Shown in pieces: positions 6,420 through 7,193 of a DNA stretch of 7,193 nucleotides. Every line of letters begins with the position of its first letter. The stretch's first letter is position 1. The stretch lies in the NCBI GenBank assembly GCA_023259235.1, contig JAHFQQ010000055.1, forward strand, positions 3,442 to 10,634, in the 5' to 3' direction. Source of the stretch: Polaromonas sp. Its GTDB lineage: Bacteria; Pseudomonadota; Gammaproteobacteria; Burkholderiales; Burkholderiaceae_C. The notes under the pieces are model-generated. The model saw only the letters and a list, made by a program, of their open reading frames with translations, did no database searches and was not told the DNA's origin. Made by a program: the position numbers and the translations under genes.

Positions 6420-6449
6420 GGCCGGATCGCCCTCAGGGCCGACCCGGCC
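6420..6449 (-). other. Strong intercistronic hairpin just upstream of the phosphatase start
   Basis: On the minus strand GGCCGGGTC pairs with GATCCGGCC (9 bp including one G-U), followed inside by GCCC/GGGC around a UGA loop with a single bulged G, for 13 bp in all. It fills most of the 55-nt spacer between the PepSY stop and the phosphatase ATG and ends 11 nt before that ATG. No T run follows it on the minus strand. It may protect the 3' end of the PepSY message or restrict ribosome access to the phosphatase gene. Confidence 0.65.
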
Positions 6450-6463
6450 ATGCTGGCGTGAAG

Positions 6464-6799
6464 TCAGTCTTTTTTGTCGTGGCCGTCATCGCGATCCGCT
6501 TTGTCTTCAGCGGACGAAATGACCGTGCCCTTGTCGGCATCGACCTTGACATCGAAGACCTTGGCCCCACTAACAACTTCCACGTCATAGGCCCATCCCT
6601 GTTTCGAATTCTCATACTCGGCGCGTGCCGCCTTGCCGTTGGCATGCTGTTCGGCCGTGGTAACAGCCTGGGCGAGCGGAATTTTTGCCTTGGTAATGGC
6701 CATGGCATCGTTTTCCATGCCGCCCTGGGTGGCATAGGCAGCGGTGCCCGCAGCGGCGATGGCAATGGCCAAGAGGGAAAGTTTACTGTAGCGATTCAT
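6464..6799 (-). CDS. Periplasmic PepSY-domain protein
   Basis: A 111-residue exported protein and the first gene of the cluster. Residues 1-23 form a signal peptide (basic NRYSK, hydrophobic LSLLAIAIAAAG, likely cleavage after AYA). A single PepSY domain spans about 36-98: IPLAQAVTTAEQH (helix), ARAEYEN, then the strands WAYDVEVVSG, KVFDVKVDAD and GTVISS. The tail (about 98-111) is rich in Asp and Lys with one His. Small PepSY proteins are often encoded beside two-component systems and are thought to modulate sensing or protease activity at the envelope, though mechanisms are mostly unproven. The start at 6799 has GGAGAA (6810-6805) and begins the signal peptide; the frame is open to 7000 but the extra 67 residues would bury that signal. 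The phosphatase gene follows after 55 nt. Confidence 0.9.
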   Translation of the reverse strand: MNRYSKLSLLAIAIAAAGTAAYATQGGMENDAMAITKAKIPLAQAVTTAEQHANGKAARAEYENSKQGWAYDVEVVSGAKVFDVKVDADKGTVISSAEDKADRDDGHDKKD

Positions 6800-6804
6800 G
6801 ATGT

Positions 6805-6810
6805 TTCTCC
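6805..6810 (-). promoter_or_regulatory. Shine-Dalgarno that fixes the PepSY gene start
   Basis: GGAGAA on the minus strand lies 5 nt upstream of ATG 6799-6797, immediately before the signal peptide codons. It supports this start over the ATG at 7000. Confidence 0.7.
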
Positions 6811-6987
6811 AAAAAGAACGCAGGTATTTGCGCAATGGAGAGACTACGAAAGCTGACTTAGCCGGCACTGAGCCGCCGCAAAATAGCTTGGCGTGCCTTA
6901 TTTTCGGTTTTCCGAGACGACCCTTCATGGACTGCCCAGCCCTGGTTTTGTGAAAATCATCACCATGCGAAAATACTCCGCCAAGGA

Positions 6988-7014
6988 TTGAGCTGGACAT
7001 ATCTGCAATAAAAT
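6988..7014 (+). promoter_or_regulatory. Candidate promoter for the right-edge ORF
   Basis: TTGAGC (6988-6993) and TAAAAT (7009-7014) resemble -35 and -10 boxes with a short 15-nt spacer. If used, transcription would begin at about 7020-7021, at the ATG itself, giving a leaderless message; this agrees with the lack of a Shine-Dalgarno. The spacing is suboptimal, so the call is weak. Confidence 0.25.
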
Positions 7015-7020
7015 TACGTC

Positions 7021-7193
7021 ATGCGTGTTCTGCTTTTCGCCCTCATGATCGCTCTGCTGACCCTGCGCGGCTGGGTCGGTGATGCCATGGCGATGCCGGC
7101 AAACGCCGGGCACTGCTCGGAGATGCAAGCCGTAGCCCACACTACCCATTCGATGGGGGCCAGGGATCAATTTGATACGAATTCCGGTGCTAC
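7021..7193 (+). CDS. Small exported protein with Met/His/Cys residues, N-terminal part (runs off right edge)
   Basis: An open frame begins at ATG 7021 and stays open for 57 codons to the window edge. It starts MRVLLFALMIALLTLRGWVGDAMA, a signal-peptide-like hydrophobic stretch, with AMA-MPA a plausible cleavage region at about residue 24. The visible mature part has scattered metal-ligand-type residues (H31, C32, M35, H40, H43, M45). Similar short proteins with an LRGWxGDAMA leader are, in my recollection, common in Burkholderiales and have no assigned role. No Shine-Dalgarno precedes the ATG; the next in-frame ATG at 7045 would lose part of the signal. It is divergent from the PepSY gene. 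Metal binding is a guess from composition only. Confidence 0.6.
   Translation, partial: MRVLLFALMIALLTLRGWVGDAMAMPANAGHCSEMQAVAHTTHSMGARDQFDTNSGA

Larger units (their letters stand above)
6800..7020. promoter_or_regulatory. Divergent intergenic region driving the PepSY-to-kinase cluster and the right-edge ORF
   Basis: This 221-bp gap must carry the promoter of any operon starting with the PepSY gene, and that of the plus-strand ORF at 7021. Local AT-rich patches occur at 6887-6904, 6945-6958 and 7000-7017. I found no convincing pair of TTAA-type direct repeats of the PmrA/BasR kind and no clear sigma-70 promoter facing left. The response regulator encoded in the cluster is the natural candidate to bind here; that is inference. 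Confidence 0.45.

Noticed and set aside
5527..6856. Two overlapping plus-strand frames (5527-6387 and 5990-6856) of over 280 codons each
   Set aside because: They run opposite the intact phosphatase, PepSY and DUF347 genes, overlap each other in different frames, show no domain or signal, and have no convincing ribosome-binding site.
6800..7000. N-terminal extension of the PepSY protein from the ATG at 7000
   Set aside because: It would place the clear signal peptide at residue 68; the ATG at 6799 has GGAGAA at proper spacing.
6800..7020. PmrA/BasR- or QseB-type direct-repeat operator upstream of the PepSY gene
   Set aside because: I searched by eye for paired TTAA or CTTAAG half-sites at about 11-nt spacing and found none convincing. 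Footprinting or a motif scan with orthologous spacers would decide.

Overview
The window looks like chromosomal DNA from a GC-rich betaproteobacterium, probably Burkholderiales and possibly Comamonadaceae. This rests on protein-level resemblance (Tex, a QseBC/TctDE-type two-component pair, a YbjG-like PAP2 phosphatase and the short exported protein at the right edge) and on GC-rich codon use. The genus cannot be fixed from sequence reading alone. I see no rRNA, tRNA, CRISPR array, insertion sequence or phage gene.

Layout. Positions 1-905 (minus) hold the N-terminal 301 codons of tex, which runs off the left edge. A 198-bp divergent spacer follows, with two hairpins in the tex leader. A small LapA-domain membrane protein is at 1104-1592 (plus). 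From 6799 down to 1634, all on the minus strand, lie seven closely packed genes. In transcription order they encode: a periplasmic PepSY protein, a YbjG-type undecaprenyl-diphosphate phosphatase, a four-repeat DUF347 membrane protein, a small lipoprotein, a second DUF347 membrane protein, an OmpR-family response regulator and a QseC/TctE-like histidine kinase. Gaps are 55, 76, 43, 18 and 25 nt, then a 25-nt overlap. A 221-bp spacer separates the PepSY gene from a plus-strand ORF (7021 to the right edge) for an exported protein with scattered Met, His and Cys.

Interpretation. The seven-gene run looks like one operon in which a two-component system is encoded with envelope proteins that may be its outputs or accessory sensors. 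The two DUF347 proteins have no known function. Both carry four copies of a W-x9-G-x4-D pattern at almost identical spacing, which suggests a symmetric membrane core with four buried acids. Together with the uncharacterised lipoprotein they are the least explained part of the window. A cation or envelope-stress role is inference from context only.

Several starts given here are shorter than the longest open frames. They were chosen because they carry a Shine-Dalgarno sequence, begin the recognisable domain or signal peptide, or remove an implausible overlap with the upstream gene.
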